A stretch of DNA of 64,000 bases from Stutzerimonas azotifigens. GTDB lineage: Bacteria > Pseudomonadota > Gammaproteobacteria > Pseudomonadales > Pseudomonadaceae. This document shows, one piece after another, positions 29,159 to 38,474 of this stretch. Position 1 is the stretch's first letter. Every line of letters starts with the position of its first letter. The DNA lies in contig NZ_JAAMRF010000003.1 in assembly GCF_013522725.1 (NCBI RefSeq), forward strand, positions 124,001 through 188,000, read 5' to 3'. Both the position numbers and the translations under genes were made by a program. The notes beneath the pieces are model-generated. The model did no database searches. It saw nothing but the letters and a program-made list of their open reading frames with translations, and was not told where the DNA came from.

Positions 29159-31405
29159 ATGACAATAACAACGGGTTCCCTGCGCGCGTTGCGCTACGGG
29201 CTGACGCCCCTTGCCCTGGCCCTCTGTTTCACCGCCACCACCCACGCCCAGAACGCGCCCGCGTCGCGTATCCAGGTCGAGAGTCTGTCCAGCCGCGCGG
29301 ACAAGCTCACCGGCGACGATGCCCTGATCCGCATCACCCTGCCGTCTTCTGCCTCGGGCGAAGGCGTGCGCGTGTTGCTCAACGGCGCAGACGTGACGGC
29401 CGCCTTCAACCCATCGGTCGATGGTCGGGTGCTGACCGGCCTGGTCGAGGGCCTGCGTCCGGGCGCCAACATGCTGATGGCCACCGCGCCCGGTGTCGGA
29501 GCCAAGGGGCTGATGCTGACCAGCCATCCGCTGTCGGGCCCGGTGTTTTCCGGTCCCAAGCAGCAGCCCTTCATGTGCGAGACGGAGGAATTCGAGGTCT
29601 ATCCGGGCGGCGGTAAACTGGGCCCTGCGCTGGACGAGAACTGCACCGTGGCGCGACGGGTGGACTACGTCTATCGCAACACCCAGGGGCGGTTCGCCCG
29701 CTACGACCCGGCCGTGCCGCCGGGCGATCTAGCCACCACGACCACCCTCGACGGCAACACCGTGCCCTACGTGGTGCGACTGGAGACCGGCACCCTCAAC
29801 CGCGCGATCTACCAGACCGCCGTGCTCGATGACCCCGCACGGCCCGGGCCGGGCATCGACCTGCGCGACGGCGCCTGGAACGGCCGGCTGGTCTACACCT
29901 TCGGCGGCGGCTGTCGGTCGGGCTGGTACCGCCAGGGCAACAGCACCGGCGGCGTGCTCGACGACCGCCATCTCTCGCGCGGCTTCGCCACCGCCTCGGC
30001 GTCGCTGAATGTGTTCGGCAACCAGTGCGACGACCTGCTCGCCGCCGAGACCATGATGATGGTCAAGGAGCGCTTCATTGAGGCCTACGGGCCGCCGCGC
30101 TACACCATCGGCTGGGGCTGCTCGGGTGGCTCCTATCAGCAGCATCAGATGGGCGACAACTACCCGGGCCTGCTCGACGGCATCATCCCGATGTGCAGCT
30201 TCCCCGAGGTCGGCTTCGGCACCGTGCACACCCTTGCCGACTCGCGCCTGCTGCTGCATTACGCCAAGACCACCGAGGTTGCCTGGGCGCCGGAGCAGCT
30301 TCGGGCCGTCTCGGGCTTTGCCCAGTTCAACACCATCGGCAATCTGGACAACGGCGCCGCGCGCATCGACCCGGTGCCCGGTCGCGATGATGGCCGCGCC
30401 TCGGCCGAATTCGACGCCTCGGTACCGGCAGCAGAGCGCTATCACCCGCTGAACAACCCCGACGGCGCCCGGGCGACAGTCTACGATCACGCGGTGAACA
30501 GCTACGGTCGCGACCCGCGCACGGGCTTCGCCCGCCGGCCGCTGGACAATGTCGGCATCCAGTATGGATTGGAGGCGCTCAACGCCGGGCAGATCAGCAA
30601 GGCGCAATTCCTCGATCTGAACGAAAACATCGGCGGGCTGGGCATCGACGCCAACTTCACCGAACAGCGGATGGTCGCCGACCGCCAGGCCACGAGGGCG
30701 GCGTATCAGACTGGCCGGCTGCTCTATGGCGGCGCCGGGCTGTCGGAAATGCCGATCCTCGATTACGACCTGATGTACACGGATCTCGAACCGGGCGGCG
30801 ACATTCACCTGAAGTTTCACCACTTCTCCACCCGCGAGCGGCTGCGCGAGGCCAACGGCCACATCGACAACCACGTGATGTGGAGTGGCGGGGCGGGCTA
30901 TCCCGAAGGCGAAACCCGCACCGCCCGTACCGCCTACATCCAGGACCGCGCGCTGGAAGCGATGGACCGCTGGCTGGCCGCCATAGCGGCTGACCCGGGC
31001 AGCGCGGCGCGGGCCGAGAAGGTGGTGCGCAACAAGCCGGCCGACCTGCAGGACGGCTGTTGGACGCGCGACGAACAGCCGAGCTTCATCGCTGAACCGC
31101 AGACCTTCGGCGGCCGCGGCACCTCGGCATGCAACGACCTGTACCCGGCGTTTCCCTCGCCGCGAATGGTCGCCGGCGGGCCGCTGGCCTCGGATGTCAT
31201 CAAATGCCAGCTGCGCCCGGTGGATGAGCGCGATTATCAGGTGAGCTTCGATCCTGACGAATACGCCCGTCTGATCCGCATCTTCCCCAACGGCGTCTGC
31301 GACTGGGAGGCACCTGGCGTCGGCCAGCAACCGCTGGCCGGCACCTGGCTGCGGTATCTCGGCGAAGGGCGTTACGTGCGCGACGCGGCTCGGCCGGGCC
31401 GCTGA
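29159..31405 (+). CDS. Large secreted alpha/beta-hydrolase-like protein (DUF6351-like)
   Basis: Exported protein of 748 residues with a Sec signal peptide (about 1-30, ending THA-QN). The core is a probable alpha/beta hydrolase: the nucleophile elbow is IGWGCSGGSYQQHQM near residue 320, and HxDNH near 580 may supply the catalytic His. Several Cys (CETEEFE, NCTVARR, FGGGCRSGW, NQCDD) suggest disulfides. I believe it matches the DUF6351 family, whose function I do not know; tannase/feruloyl-esterase-like activity is a guess. GAGGAACACCC before ATG 29159 decides the start. Its place beside an acid-degradation operon suggests it releases the substrate outside the cell. Confidence 0.75.
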   Translation: MTITTGSLRALRYGLTPLALALCFTATTHAQNAPASRIQVESLSSRADKLTGDDALIRITLPSSASGEGVRVLLNGADVTAAFNPSVDGRVLTGLVEGLRPGANMLMATAPGVGAKGLMLTSHPLSGPVFSGPKQQPFMCETEEFEVYPGGGKLGPALDENCTVARRVDYVYRNTQGRFARYDPAVPPGDLATTTTLDGNTVPYVVRLETGTLNRAIYQTAVLDDPARPGPGIDLRDGAWNGRLVYTFGGGCRSGWYRQGNSTGGVLDDRHLSRGFATASASLNVFGNQCDDLLAAETMMMVKERFIEAYGPPRYTIGWGCSGGSYQQHQMGDNYPGLLDGIIPMCSFPEVGFGTVHTLADSRLLLHYAKTTEVAWAPEQLRAVSGFAQFNTIGNLDNGAARIDPVPGRDDGRASAEFDASVPAAERYHPLNNPDGARATVYDHAVNSYGRDPRTGFARRPLDNVGIQYGLEALNAGQISKAQFLDLNENIGGLGIDANFTEQRMVADRQATRAAYQTGRLLYGGAGLSEMPILDYDLMYTDLEPGGDIHLKFHHFSTRERLREANGHIDNHVMWSGGAGYPEGETRTARTAYIQDRALEAMDRWLAAIAADPGSAARAEKVVRNKPADLQDGCWTRDEQPSFIAEPQTFGGRGTSACNDLYPAFPSPRMVAGGPLASDVIKCQLRPVDERDYQVSFDPDEYARLIRIFPNGVCDWEAPGVGQQPLAGTWLRYLGEGRYVRDAARPGR

Positions 31406-31589
31406 AGTCGAGCCCGGGGCGGGCGGTGGCCGCCTGCCCCGGAGCCCTGCATGATTTTGTTACCTGTCCGGACGCCGAGGGCGCCTGGTGCGGTGAACGG
31501 CGGGCTGGCGGCCAGGGTCGCAAAAAGGGACCGATTCGATCGGGCGCCTTGCGGTCCGAACGACGATAGCCGAGCCAGGAGTCTTGCCG

Positions 31590-32768
31590 ATGTACTGCTC
31601 CCTTCCCATGACGGGTGCGCTGCCCGAAACCGAAAACGCCCCGAGGCTGCGCCGCTGGTGCCTGCCGGTGCTGGCGCTGACACTGACGCTGCTCGGCGGT
31701 TGTGGCGACAGCGAACCGGGCACATCGGACCAGCCGTCGGCTGGCGCCGAACAACCCGTGACCCAGGACAGTCGCGACACCGCGGGCCTGCAATACCCCA
31801 GCGAGCACCTGCGTGTGACCCGCTATCCGGGCGAGCTGGCCGACGCCGACCGCGACACCTGGCGCGAACAGGCGCCGGAGATCGAGCGCATCGAGATTGC
31901 TTCCTCGGCCGACGATGCCTCGCAGCCGGCGCTGTATTACGACTCCGGTTCCGAGCGAGAGAAGCCGCTGCTGCTGGTGTTGCACAGCTGGAGCACCGAT
32001 TACCTGCAGAACATCGACATTCCGCTTGGCCAGTTCGCGGTGGCCAACGACTGGGTATTCATGCACCCCAATTTTCGCGGGCAGAACGACGGCCGCCCGG
32101 AATCCACCGCCTCGGATCTGGCGATCGCCGACATGCAGGATGCGCTCGACTATGCGCTGGACAATGCCAGCATCGACCGTTCGCGCATCTATCTGCTCGG
32201 CTATTCGGGAGGCGCGCTCAACGCGATGCACCTGGCCAGCCGCAACCCCGATCTGTTCGCCGGCGTCTCGCTGTGGGTCCCGGTGTACGACCTGGTCAGC
32301 TGGTATCAATGGAATGCCGAGCGTGGCGAGAAATATGCCGAGGAAATCGCCCAGGCCTGCGGCGGCGAGCCGACGCCGGGCACCGACGCGCACGATGAGT
32401 GCGCCAAGCGCAGTGCGAAGTCGCGGATCGAAGACGCGGCCGGCAAGGTGCGGGTACGCATCGCTCACGGCATCGGCGACCAGACGGTGCCGCCGGAGCA
32501 AGCGCTGCACGCCTACAACGACCTGGCCGACGAAGCGGACCGCATCTCCCAGGAGCAGATCGACCAGCTCATGGCCGACCGCAGGGTTCCCGACGCGCTC
32601 AAGGAACGCTCGATCCATGCGCAGGAGGACCATGCTCGCTTCGACGAAGCCGACGCGCCCGTGCTGCTGCACCTCAAATCCGGGCTTGCCGAGCTGATTC
32701 TGTTCGACGGCGAACATGACATGCTCTACCGCCCGGGGCTCGAATGGCTCGGCGAACAGGAGCGCTGA
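31590..32768 (+). CDS. Lipoprotein alpha/beta hydrolase (prolyl-oligopeptidase-like)
   Basis: Exported hydrolase of 392 residues. An unusually long, charged N-terminus precedes the hydrophobic stretch and lipobox LLGGC near residue 34, followed by a Ser/Gly/Pro-rich linker, so it is a probable lipoprotein. The catalytic domain has LLVLHSWSTD (oxyanion region) and the nucleophile elbow LLGYSGGALNAMH, followed by the usual PDLFAGVSLW. HGIGDQTVPPEQ marks the acid, and EHDMLY near the end the His. I chose ATG 31590, 8 bases after AGGAG. It may act on the same polymer or ester as the neighbouring secreted protein; substrate unknown. Confidence 0.8.
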   Translation: MYCSLPMTGALPETENAPRLRRWCLPVLALTLTLLGGCGDSEPGTSDQPSAGAEQPVTQDSRDTAGLQYPSEHLRVTRYPGELADADRDTWREQAPEIERIEIASSADDASQPALYYDSGSEREKPLLLVLHSWSTDYLQNIDIPLGQFAVANDWVFMHPNFRGQNDGRPESTASDLAIADMQDALDYALDNASIDRSRIYLLGYSGGALNAMHLASRNPDLFAGVSLWVPVYDLVSWYQWNAERGEKYAEEIAQACGGEPTPGTDAHDECAKRSAKSRIEDAAGKVRVRIAHGIGDQTVPPEQALHAYNDLADEADRISQEQIDQLMADRRVPDALKERSIHAQEDHARFDEADAPVLLHLKSGLAELILFDGEHDMLYRPGLEWLGEQER

Positions 32769-33634
32769 TGAAGGCAACGATCACCGGGGCCGCCGCGCCC
32801 CTTCGCCGTCTCTTTGACCCTTGGCGCGGCAACGGGCGTGCCGCTCCGGCAGCGCTTGCGATTGCTACAGCCTGCCTGCTGCCGGCATCCGACGCGCTCG
32901 CCAGGGACTGGTCCGAGGTCCCGGGCCCGCTGGTGGGCCCGCCGCGCGTCATCGGCCACCACGGGGCCGCCTGCCTGATCGGTGCTCAGCAGCTGCCGGC
33001 CGAGGGTGTCGGCTACCAGGCCGTCGATCTGGAGCGCCGCCGTCACTATGGTCATCCCGAGCTGCTGGACTACATCCAGATCCTCGGTCGCCGCGTCGCC
33101 GACGCCGGGTTCGGCCCAATACTGGTGGGCGACATGGCCCAGCCTCGCGGCGGGCCGATGAGCTACGGGCACGTCAGCCACCAGAGCGGGCTGGACGTGG
33201 ACATCTGGTTTCGCCTGGACCTGCCGCAACTCGAGCGCAGCGAGCGGGAAGGGCTCGAACAGCCGATCCTGGTCGACCCGAGAACCGCCCGGCTGGACGC
33301 GCGCTGGACCGATCAACATGCCGAGCTGATCCGCCTGGCCGCGGACGATCCGCGCGTGGCGAGGATCTTCGTCGACGGCGCGGTCAAGCGCGACCTGTGC
33401 GAGCGCGAGTGGGACGACCGCTCCTGGCTGCGGCGCATCCGCCCCTGGCCCTGGCACGACGAACATTTGCACGTGCGCCTGCGCTGCCCGGCGGACCAGA
33501 AGGAATGCGTCGACCAGCCCGAGCCCCCGGCAGGCGACGGCTGCGCAGCGATCCTGCCGACGCCGCGTCCGCTGGTCGAAGCCAGCCCGGTGCGGCGCCT
33601 GCCGCCAGCCTGCGCCGCCGTGCTCGAGCAATAG
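32768..33634 (+). CDS. mepA: Penicillin-insensitive murein endopeptidase MepA
   Basis: Periplasmic LAS metallopeptidase (288 residues) that cuts D-Ala-meso-DAP cross-links in peptidoglycan. The zinc motif is GHVSHQSGLDVDIWF (His-x6-Asp), and the third ligand lies in WHDEHLHVRLRC. An N-terminal export signal runs to about residue 45 (SDALARD), longer than usual. The ATG at 32768 shares one base with the stop of the preceding lipoprotein gene. Its function is cell-wall housekeeping, so co-transcription with the hydrolase may be incidental. Confidence 0.93.
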   Translation: MKATITGAAAPLRRLFDPWRGNGRAAPAALAIATACLLPASDALARDWSEVPGPLVGPPRVIGHHGAACLIGAQQLPAEGVGYQAVDLERRRHYGHPELLDYIQILGRRVADAGFGPILVGDMAQPRGGPMSYGHVSHQSGLDVDIWFRLDLPQLERSEREGLEQPILVDPRTARLDARWTDQHAELIRLAADDPRVARIFVDGAVKRDLCEREWDDRSWLRRIRPWPWHDEHLHVRLRCPADQKECVDQPEPPAGDGCAAILPTPRPLVEASPVRRLPPACAAVLEQ

Positions 33635-33693
33635 CGGGATCGGGTTGGTCGAAGCCAGCCGCGGTGCGACGGCTACATCGGCCGTAACCAGGC

Positions 33694-33720
33694 ATGAAAA
33701 AGGGCGCCATCGGCGCCCTT
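33694..33720. terminator. Bidirectional terminator between mepA and small exported gene
   Basis: A 9-bp perfect stem (33700-33708 with 33712-33720) with a 3-base ATC loop has A-rich sequence on its left side, giving a U-run for the minus-strand transcript (gene at 33740-33985). Confidence 0.85.
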
Positions 33721-33739
33721 GATGGGTTGCAGCGGTGGT

Positions 33740-33985
33740 TCAGTTCCACCAGCGCGGCAGGCCTTGGCGGTCCTTGCGGAACTCGACGCGCGAGGCGCTG
33801 CGTTCTGCCTTCGCGTCGTCGGCGGTGCGCGCCTCGGCCAGTTCGATGTCCTGCCGGTCCGGCTCGGCACGGCTTGCCTCGAGGCGAGCCGTCTGGGTGG
33901 TGGTGACGGTGGTGTCCGCCGTGGCGGCGAAGGCGTTACCGGCCAGGCCGGCGATGATCAGGGATGCGATGACGTGCTTGCTCAT
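33740..33985 (-). CDS. Small exported hypothetical protein
   Basis: Protein of 81 residues with a signal peptide (MSKHVIASLIIAGLAGNAFA). The mature part is hydrophilic, rich in Ala, Arg, Asp and Glu, and ends RKDRQGLPRWWN. The start ATG 33985 is preceded by GAGGAACCCATC. I do not recognise it; small proteins of this kind are common in pseudomonad periplasms. It is a single gene with its own terminator, divergent from polB. Confidence 0.7.
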   Translation of the reverse strand: MSKHVIASLIIAGLAGNAFAATADTTVTTTQTARLEASRAEPDRQDIELAEARTADDAKAERSASRVEFRKDRQGLPRWWN

Positions 33986-34167
33986 GATGGGTTCCTCAAG
34001 GGTTGTCGGTGACTTCGGTGCCAATGGTGGCGGCCGATCGCACGCATGAGAAACGCAGAGGATCACTAGTGAATATCAACACTATCGATCCGATCATCGT
34101 CGAGCCCGGGTGACGGCGGGCAAGGCTCGCTACAATCGGCGGCCTCCATCGCTCCCAGGAAAACGGC

Positions 34168-36531
34168 GTGAATCAACAGCAAGGCTTCGTCCTTACCCGC
34201 CATTGGCGCGACACGCCGGCAGGCACCGAAGTCGAGTTCTGGCTGGCGACCGATGACGGGCCGCGGCGCGTCCGGGTGCCGGAGCAGGTGTCCACCGCTT
34301 TCATTCCGGCCACGCAGCGCGACGCCGCCGAAGCCGTGCTGCGTGGCGAACGCGGCGTCGAGCTGCGTTCGCTGGAGCTGCGCGATTTTCGTCAGCGCGC
34401 AGTGCTCGGCCTGTACTGCCGCCAGTACCGCCAGCTGCTGCAACTGGAAAAGCGCTTGCGCGCCGCGGGCGTGGATGTCTACGAAGCCGACGTGCGTCCG
34501 CCGGAGCGCTATCTGATGGAGCGCTTCATCACCGCGCCGGTCGGTTTCGAAGCTCAGGCCACTGCCAACGGCACGCTGATGGTCGCCCAGCTCCGGCCGA
34601 CGTCGTCCTATCGGCCGCGCCTGAAGCTGGTCTCGCTGGACATCGAGACCACCGCGCGCGGCCAGCTCTATTCCATCGCACTGCAGGGTTGCGGCCAGCG
34701 GCAGGTGTACATGCTCGGCCCGCCCAACGGGGAGGACGCGGAGGTCGATTTCGACCTCGACTACTGCGACAGCCGCGGCGAGCTGCTCGAACGGCTCAAC
34801 GTCTGGCTGGCCACCCACGACCCCGACGCGATCATCGGCTGGAACCTGGTGCAGTTCGACCTGCGGGTACTCCACGAGCACGCCCAGCTGCTGAAGATTC
34901 CCCTGCGTTTGGGGCGTGATGAGCAGCCCATGGAGTGGCGCGAGCACGGCGCGCGCAGCAACCATTTCTTCGCCGCGGCGGCGGGGCGGTTGATCATCGA
35001 TGGCATCGAGGCGCTGCGCTCGGCCACCTGGAGTTTCCCCTCGTTCAGCCTGGAGAACGTCGCGCGGACGCTGCTCGGCGAAGGCAAGGCGATCGACAAC
35101 CCCTACCAGCGCATGGACGAGATCAACCGCATGTTCGCCGAGGACAAGCCCGCCCTGGCGCGCTACAACCTCAAGGACTGCGAGCTGGTGACGCGCATCT
35201 TCGAGAAGACCGAGCTGCTGAGCTTCCTGCTCGAACGCGCCAGCGTGACCGGGCTGGCGGCCGACCGCAGCGGCGGGTCGGTGGCTGCGTTCGAGCACCT
35301 CTACCTGCCAGCGATGCACCGCCAGGGCTTCGTCGCGCCGAACCTCGGCGAGCGCAGGCCCGAGGCGAGCCCTGGCGGTTTCGTCATGGATTCGCGCCCT
35401 GGCCTTTACGACTCGGTGCTGGTGCTCGACTACAAGAGCCTCTATCCATCGATCATCCGCACCTTTCTGATCGACCCGGTCGGGCTGGTCGAAGGCCTGC
35501 GCGAGCCCAGCGACGAGGCCTCGGTGCCCGGCTTTCGCGGCGCACGCTTCTCGCGCACCCGGCACTGCCTGCCGGCCATCGTCGAGCGGGTGTGGGAGGG
35601 CCGCGAGGCGGCCAAGCGCGAAGGCAACAAGCCGCTGTCCCAGGCGCTGAAGATCATCATGAACGCCTTCTATGGCGTGCTCGGTTCCAGCGGCTGCCGC
35701 TTCTTCGATCCGCGCCTGGCCTCGTCCATCACCCTGCGCGGCCACGAGATCATGCGCTGCACCCGCGAGCTGATCGAAGCTCGTGGCCATGCGGTGATCT
35801 ATGGCGATACCGACTCCACCTTCGTCTGGCTCGGTCGGCCCCACGAGGAGGCCGATGCCGCGCGCATCGGGCAGACGCTGGTGGCCGAGATCAATGCCTG
35901 GTGGCGCGAACGGCTGGCGCAGGAATTGGGCTTGCACAGTGCATTGGAGCTGCAGTTCGAGACCCATTTCCGGCGGTTTCTGATGCCAACCATCCGCGGC
36001 GCCGAGGAGGGCAGCAAGAAGCGCTACGCCGGGCTGGTCAGGCGCGCCGACGGCAGCGAGTCGATGGTCTTCAAGGGGCTGGAAACCGTGCGCACCGACT
36101 GGTCGCCCCTGGCCCAGCAGTTCCAGCAGACGCTGTACCGGCGCATCTTCGATGGCGAGCCGTACCAGGATTACGTGCGCGACTATGTGCGCCAGACCCT
36201 GGCCGGCGAGCTGGACGACCTGCTCGTCTACCGCAAGCGCCTGCGCCGCCGCCTCGACGACTATCAGCGCAACGTCCCGCCCCACGTGCGCGCGGCGCGT
36301 CTGGCCGACGAGTACAACGACCGCCAGGGGCGTCCGCGTCAGTACCAGAGCGGTGGCTGGATCAGCTACGTGATCACTACCGCCGGTCCCGAGCCGCTGG
36401 AGATCCGCCGTGCCGCCATCGACTACGACCACTACATCAGCCGCCAGCTGCAACCGGTCGCCGATGCGATCCTGCCATTCGTGGGCGACGACTTCGCCAG
36501 CCTGATCGATACCCAGATGGGATTGTTCTAG
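34168..36531 (+). CDS. polB: DNA polymerase II (family B)
   Basis: Family-B DNA polymerase (787 residues), normally SOS-induced and used in translesion synthesis and replication restart. The exonuclease DIET motif (Asp158) is intact, so proofreading should be present. Polymerase motif A is [11 protein letters not shown] (Asp421), motif B includes [20 protein letters not shown], and motif C is YGDTDS (545-550). The C-terminal [17 protein letters not shown] is family-typical. It starts at GTG 34168 with CAGGAAAA upstream; the length equals E. coli Pol II within a few residues. No clear LexA box was seen in the short upstream region. A terminator follows. Confidence 0.96.
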   Translation: MNQQQGFVLTRHWRDTPAGTEVEFWLATDDGPRRVRVPEQVSTAFIPATQRDAAEAVLRGERGVELRSLELRDFRQRAVLGLYCRQYRQLLQLEKRLRAAGVDVYEADVRPPERYLMERFITAPVGFEAQATANGTLMVAQLRPTSSYRPRLKLVSLDIETTARGQLYSIALQGCGQRQVYMLGPPNGEDAEVDFDLDYCDSRGELLERLNVWLATHDPDAIIGWNLVQFDLRVLHEHAQLLKIPLRLGRDEQPMEWREHGARSNHFFAAAAGRLIIDGIEALRSATWSFPSFSLENVARTLLGEGKAIDNPYQRMDEINRMFAEDKPALARYNLKDCELVTRIFEKTELLSFLLERASVTGLAADRSGGSVAAFEHLYLPAMHRQGFVAPNLGERRPEASPGGFVMDSRPGLYDSVLVLDYKSLYPSIIRTFLIDPVGLVEGLREPSDEASVPGFRGARFSRTRHCLPAIVERVWEGREAAKREGNKPLSQALKIIMNAFYGVLGSSGCRFFDPRLASSITLRGHEIMRCTRELIEARGHAVIYGDTDSTFVWLGRPHEEADAARIGQTLVAEINAWWRERLAQELGLHSALELQFETHFRRFLMPTIRGAEEGSKKRYAGLVRRADGSESMVFKGLETVRTDWSPLAQQFQQTLYRRIFDGEPYQDYVRDYVRQTLAGELDDLLVYRKRLRRRLDDYQRNVPPHVRAARLADEYNDRQGRPRQYQSGGWISYVITTAGPEPLEIRRAAIDYDHYISRQLQPVADAILPFVGDDFASLIDTQMGLF

Positions 36532-36560
36532 AGGGCTTGGCCAGGCGCCGGCCAAAGAAG

Positions 36561-36585
36561 AAAGGCCCGCGCGAGGCGGGCCTTT
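36561..36585. terminator. Bidirectional terminator between polB and mucD
   Basis: A perfect 10-bp stem (AAAGGCCCGC at 36561-36570, GCGGGCCTTT at 36576-36585) with a 5-base loop lies between the convergent polB and mucD genes. Confidence 0.85.
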
Positions 36586-36608
36586 GTCGTGCCGTGAAAG
36601 ACTGCCGG

Positions 36609-38015
36609 TCAGTCCGGCAGGCGGAAGGTGATGAAGCTCGCACGGCCCTGGCGCAGTACCCGCATCGACACCGACTGCTTGGCCGGCAGCTTGTCGACGA
36701 TGCTGCGGAAGGATTTTACCGAGTCGATTGCCTGGTTGTTCAGGTGAGTGATCACGTCGCCCGGACGCAGGCCGATTTCGATGGCTGGCCCGTCACCGAC
36801 CTCGCGCACCACCACGCCACCACGCAGATCGAAAGACTTCTTCTGCTCCGGGCTCAGCTCGCCCACGGTGACCCCGAGGCGGTTGCTGCTCTGCTGGGCG
36901 CCACCCGGCGCACCGCTGCCGGCGACCACTTCGTCGTCATCGGGCAGGGCGCCGATGGTGACGTTCAGGGTCTGGCGCTTGCCGTCGCGGACCACGGCGA
37001 ACCGTGCCACGCTGCCTGGCTTGAGCGCGCCGACCAGGTGCGGCAGGTCGCTGGACATCTCGATCGGCTTGCCGTCCATGCTCAGGATCACGTCGCCCAC
37101 CTGCAGGCCGCCCTTGGCCGCCGGGCTGTCCTCGAGCAATTGCGCGACCAGCGCACCGGCCGGGCGGTCCAGACCGAAGGAGTCGGCCAGGTCCTTGTTC
37201 ACTTCCTGGATCACCACGCCGAGCCAGCCACGGCTGACCTTGCCTTCGGTGCGCAACTGGTCGGCCACGTCCATCGCGACGTCGATCGGGATGGCGAACG
37301 ACAGGCCCATGAAGCCACCAGAGCGGGTGAAGATCTGTGAGTTGATGCCCACCACTTCACCGTTCAGGTTGAACAGCGGACCGCCCGAGTTGCCCGGGTT
37401 GATGGCCACGTCCGTCTGGATGAAGGGCACGTAGCTTTCGCTAGGCAAGGTGCGCCCGGTGGCGCTGACGATGCCGGCGGTGACGGTGTGATCGAAGCCG
37501 AACGGCGAGCCGATCGCCACCACCCATTCACCGGCCTTGAGCTGATCGGACTTGCCGAGCTTGACCGTCGGCAGGTTGTTGCCCTCGATCTTCAGCAGGG
37601 CCACATCGCTGCGCGGGTCGGCGCCGACCAGCTTGGCGGTCAGTTCGCTGCGATCGGGCAGGCGCACCATGATCTCGGAGGCGTCGGCGACCACGTGGTT
37701 GTTGGTCAGTACGTAGCCATCTTCGGAAATGATGAACCCCGAGCCCAGCGACTGGGCCTCGCGCTGGCGTTCCGGACGGTTGGGAATACTGCGCTCGAAG
37801 AACTCGCGAAAGCCCGGCGGCAGTCCTTCAAGGTCCGGTATCTGCGCCGCGGGGCCGCGCGCTGGCATTTTCTGCTTGGTGCTGATGTTGACCACCGCTG
37901 GCGACGCACTCTCCACCAGCGGTGTGAAATCCGGCAGGTCGGCATAGGCCACAAGGGCCTGGCCGAGCATCACGACACCTGCCGTAACGGCCAGCAATTG
38001 TTTACGAAGTAACAT
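36609..38015 (-). CDS. mucD: MucD/DegP-type periplasmic serine protease
   Basis: HtrA-family protease-chaperone (468 residues) that degrades misfolded envelope proteins and, in pseudomonads, restrains alginate induction. The signal peptide covers about 1-25. The catalytic triad is His (LTNNHVVAD), Asp (DPRSDVALLKI) and Ser (NPGNSGGPLFN). Two PDZ domains follow (about 270-360 and 385-460). The segment AQIPDLEGLPPGFREFFER supports MucD over AlgW. I chose ATG 38015 as it starts the signal peptide. It stands alone, without algU-mucA-mucB. The long region upstream likely holds its promoter. Confidence 0.92.
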   Translation of the reverse strand: MLLRKQLLAVTAGVVMLGQALVAYADLPDFTPLVESASPAVVNISTKQKMPARGPAAQIPDLEGLPPGFREFFERSIPNRPERQREAQSLGSGFIISEDGYVLTNNHVVADASEIMVRLPDRSELTAKLVGADPRSDVALLKIEGNNLPTVKLGKSDQLKAGEWVVAIGSPFGFDHTVTAGIVSATGRTLPSESYVPFIQTDVAINPGNSGGPLFNLNGEVVGINSQIFTRSGGFMGLSFAIPIDVAMDVADQLRTEGKVSRGWLGVVIQEVNKDLADSFGLDRPAGALVAQLLEDSPAAKGGLQVGDVILSMDGKPIEMSSDLPHLVGALKPGSVARFAVVRDGKRQTLNVTIGALPDDDEVVAGSGAPGGAQQSSNRLGVTVGELSPEQKKSFDLRGGVVVREVGDGPAIEIGLRPGDVITHLNNQAIDSVKSFRSIVDKLPAKQSVSMRVLRQGRASFITFRLPD

Positions 38016-38474
38016 GGCGGTTGGTCTCCCCACGCTGATCAAGGATTGGAGCGAAAACTGACGTGCCCCATTCGCAACGCAAGTGTCGCGGGCGGAAAAG
38101 GGACGGGTTACCGACACCGTAACGCTGCATGACGGCTATGTGGGGGCGCCGGTGCCCTCATCCAAGGGGGCAGGTCGATTCGTCAGCCTGGGTCCAGACT
38201 CTACGCCTAACAAGGTCAGCATCGTGTGAAGTCGACGTAAAGGAAACGTAAGCACTGTTTTCCATGGCGCTGACGGAGCCCCACTTTGGCTGGGCCCATG
38301 CGTACAGGGGACGGCGTAACGTTAAACTTATTCATATTGAGCATATAAAAATAACAATTCGATATTTTATTGGAATAACTATAGTCCGTACTGTCGTCTC
38401 GTTACGGCCAAGAAGGCCCAACGATCCCTCCGCCGCGCGGCTGCGATCCAGCCGGGGCTTCCTCATCGAGAACA
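38016..38474. other. AT-rich intergenic region before metQ-like gene
   Basis: A 459-base gap between the divergent mucD and binding-protein genes. The part from about 38320 to 38395 is strikingly AT-rich for this genome. It carries a possible sigma-70 pair (TTGAGC at 38337, GATATT at 38361, spacing 18) and another -10-like TATAGT near 38390. AT-rich promoters of this sort precede sulfur-starvation genes in pseudomonads, which fits the genes downstream; the regulator is not identified. Confidence 0.5.

Noticed and set aside
34066..36555. An 829-residue open frame antisense to polB, and others of 500-800 residues opposite dct, his, thiolase and hydrolase genes
   Set aside because: They mirror real genes on the other strand, lack ribosome-binding sites and recognisable motifs, and show biased composition (rich in His, Gln, Arg or Val) typical of antisense frames in high-GC DNA.
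38287..38301. Sigma-54-like sequence TGGCTGGGCCCATGC upstream of the metQ-like gene
   Set aside because: Spacing is right, but several consensus positions fail and no sigma-54 activator is nearby; the AT-rich region just downstream is a better promoter candidate.
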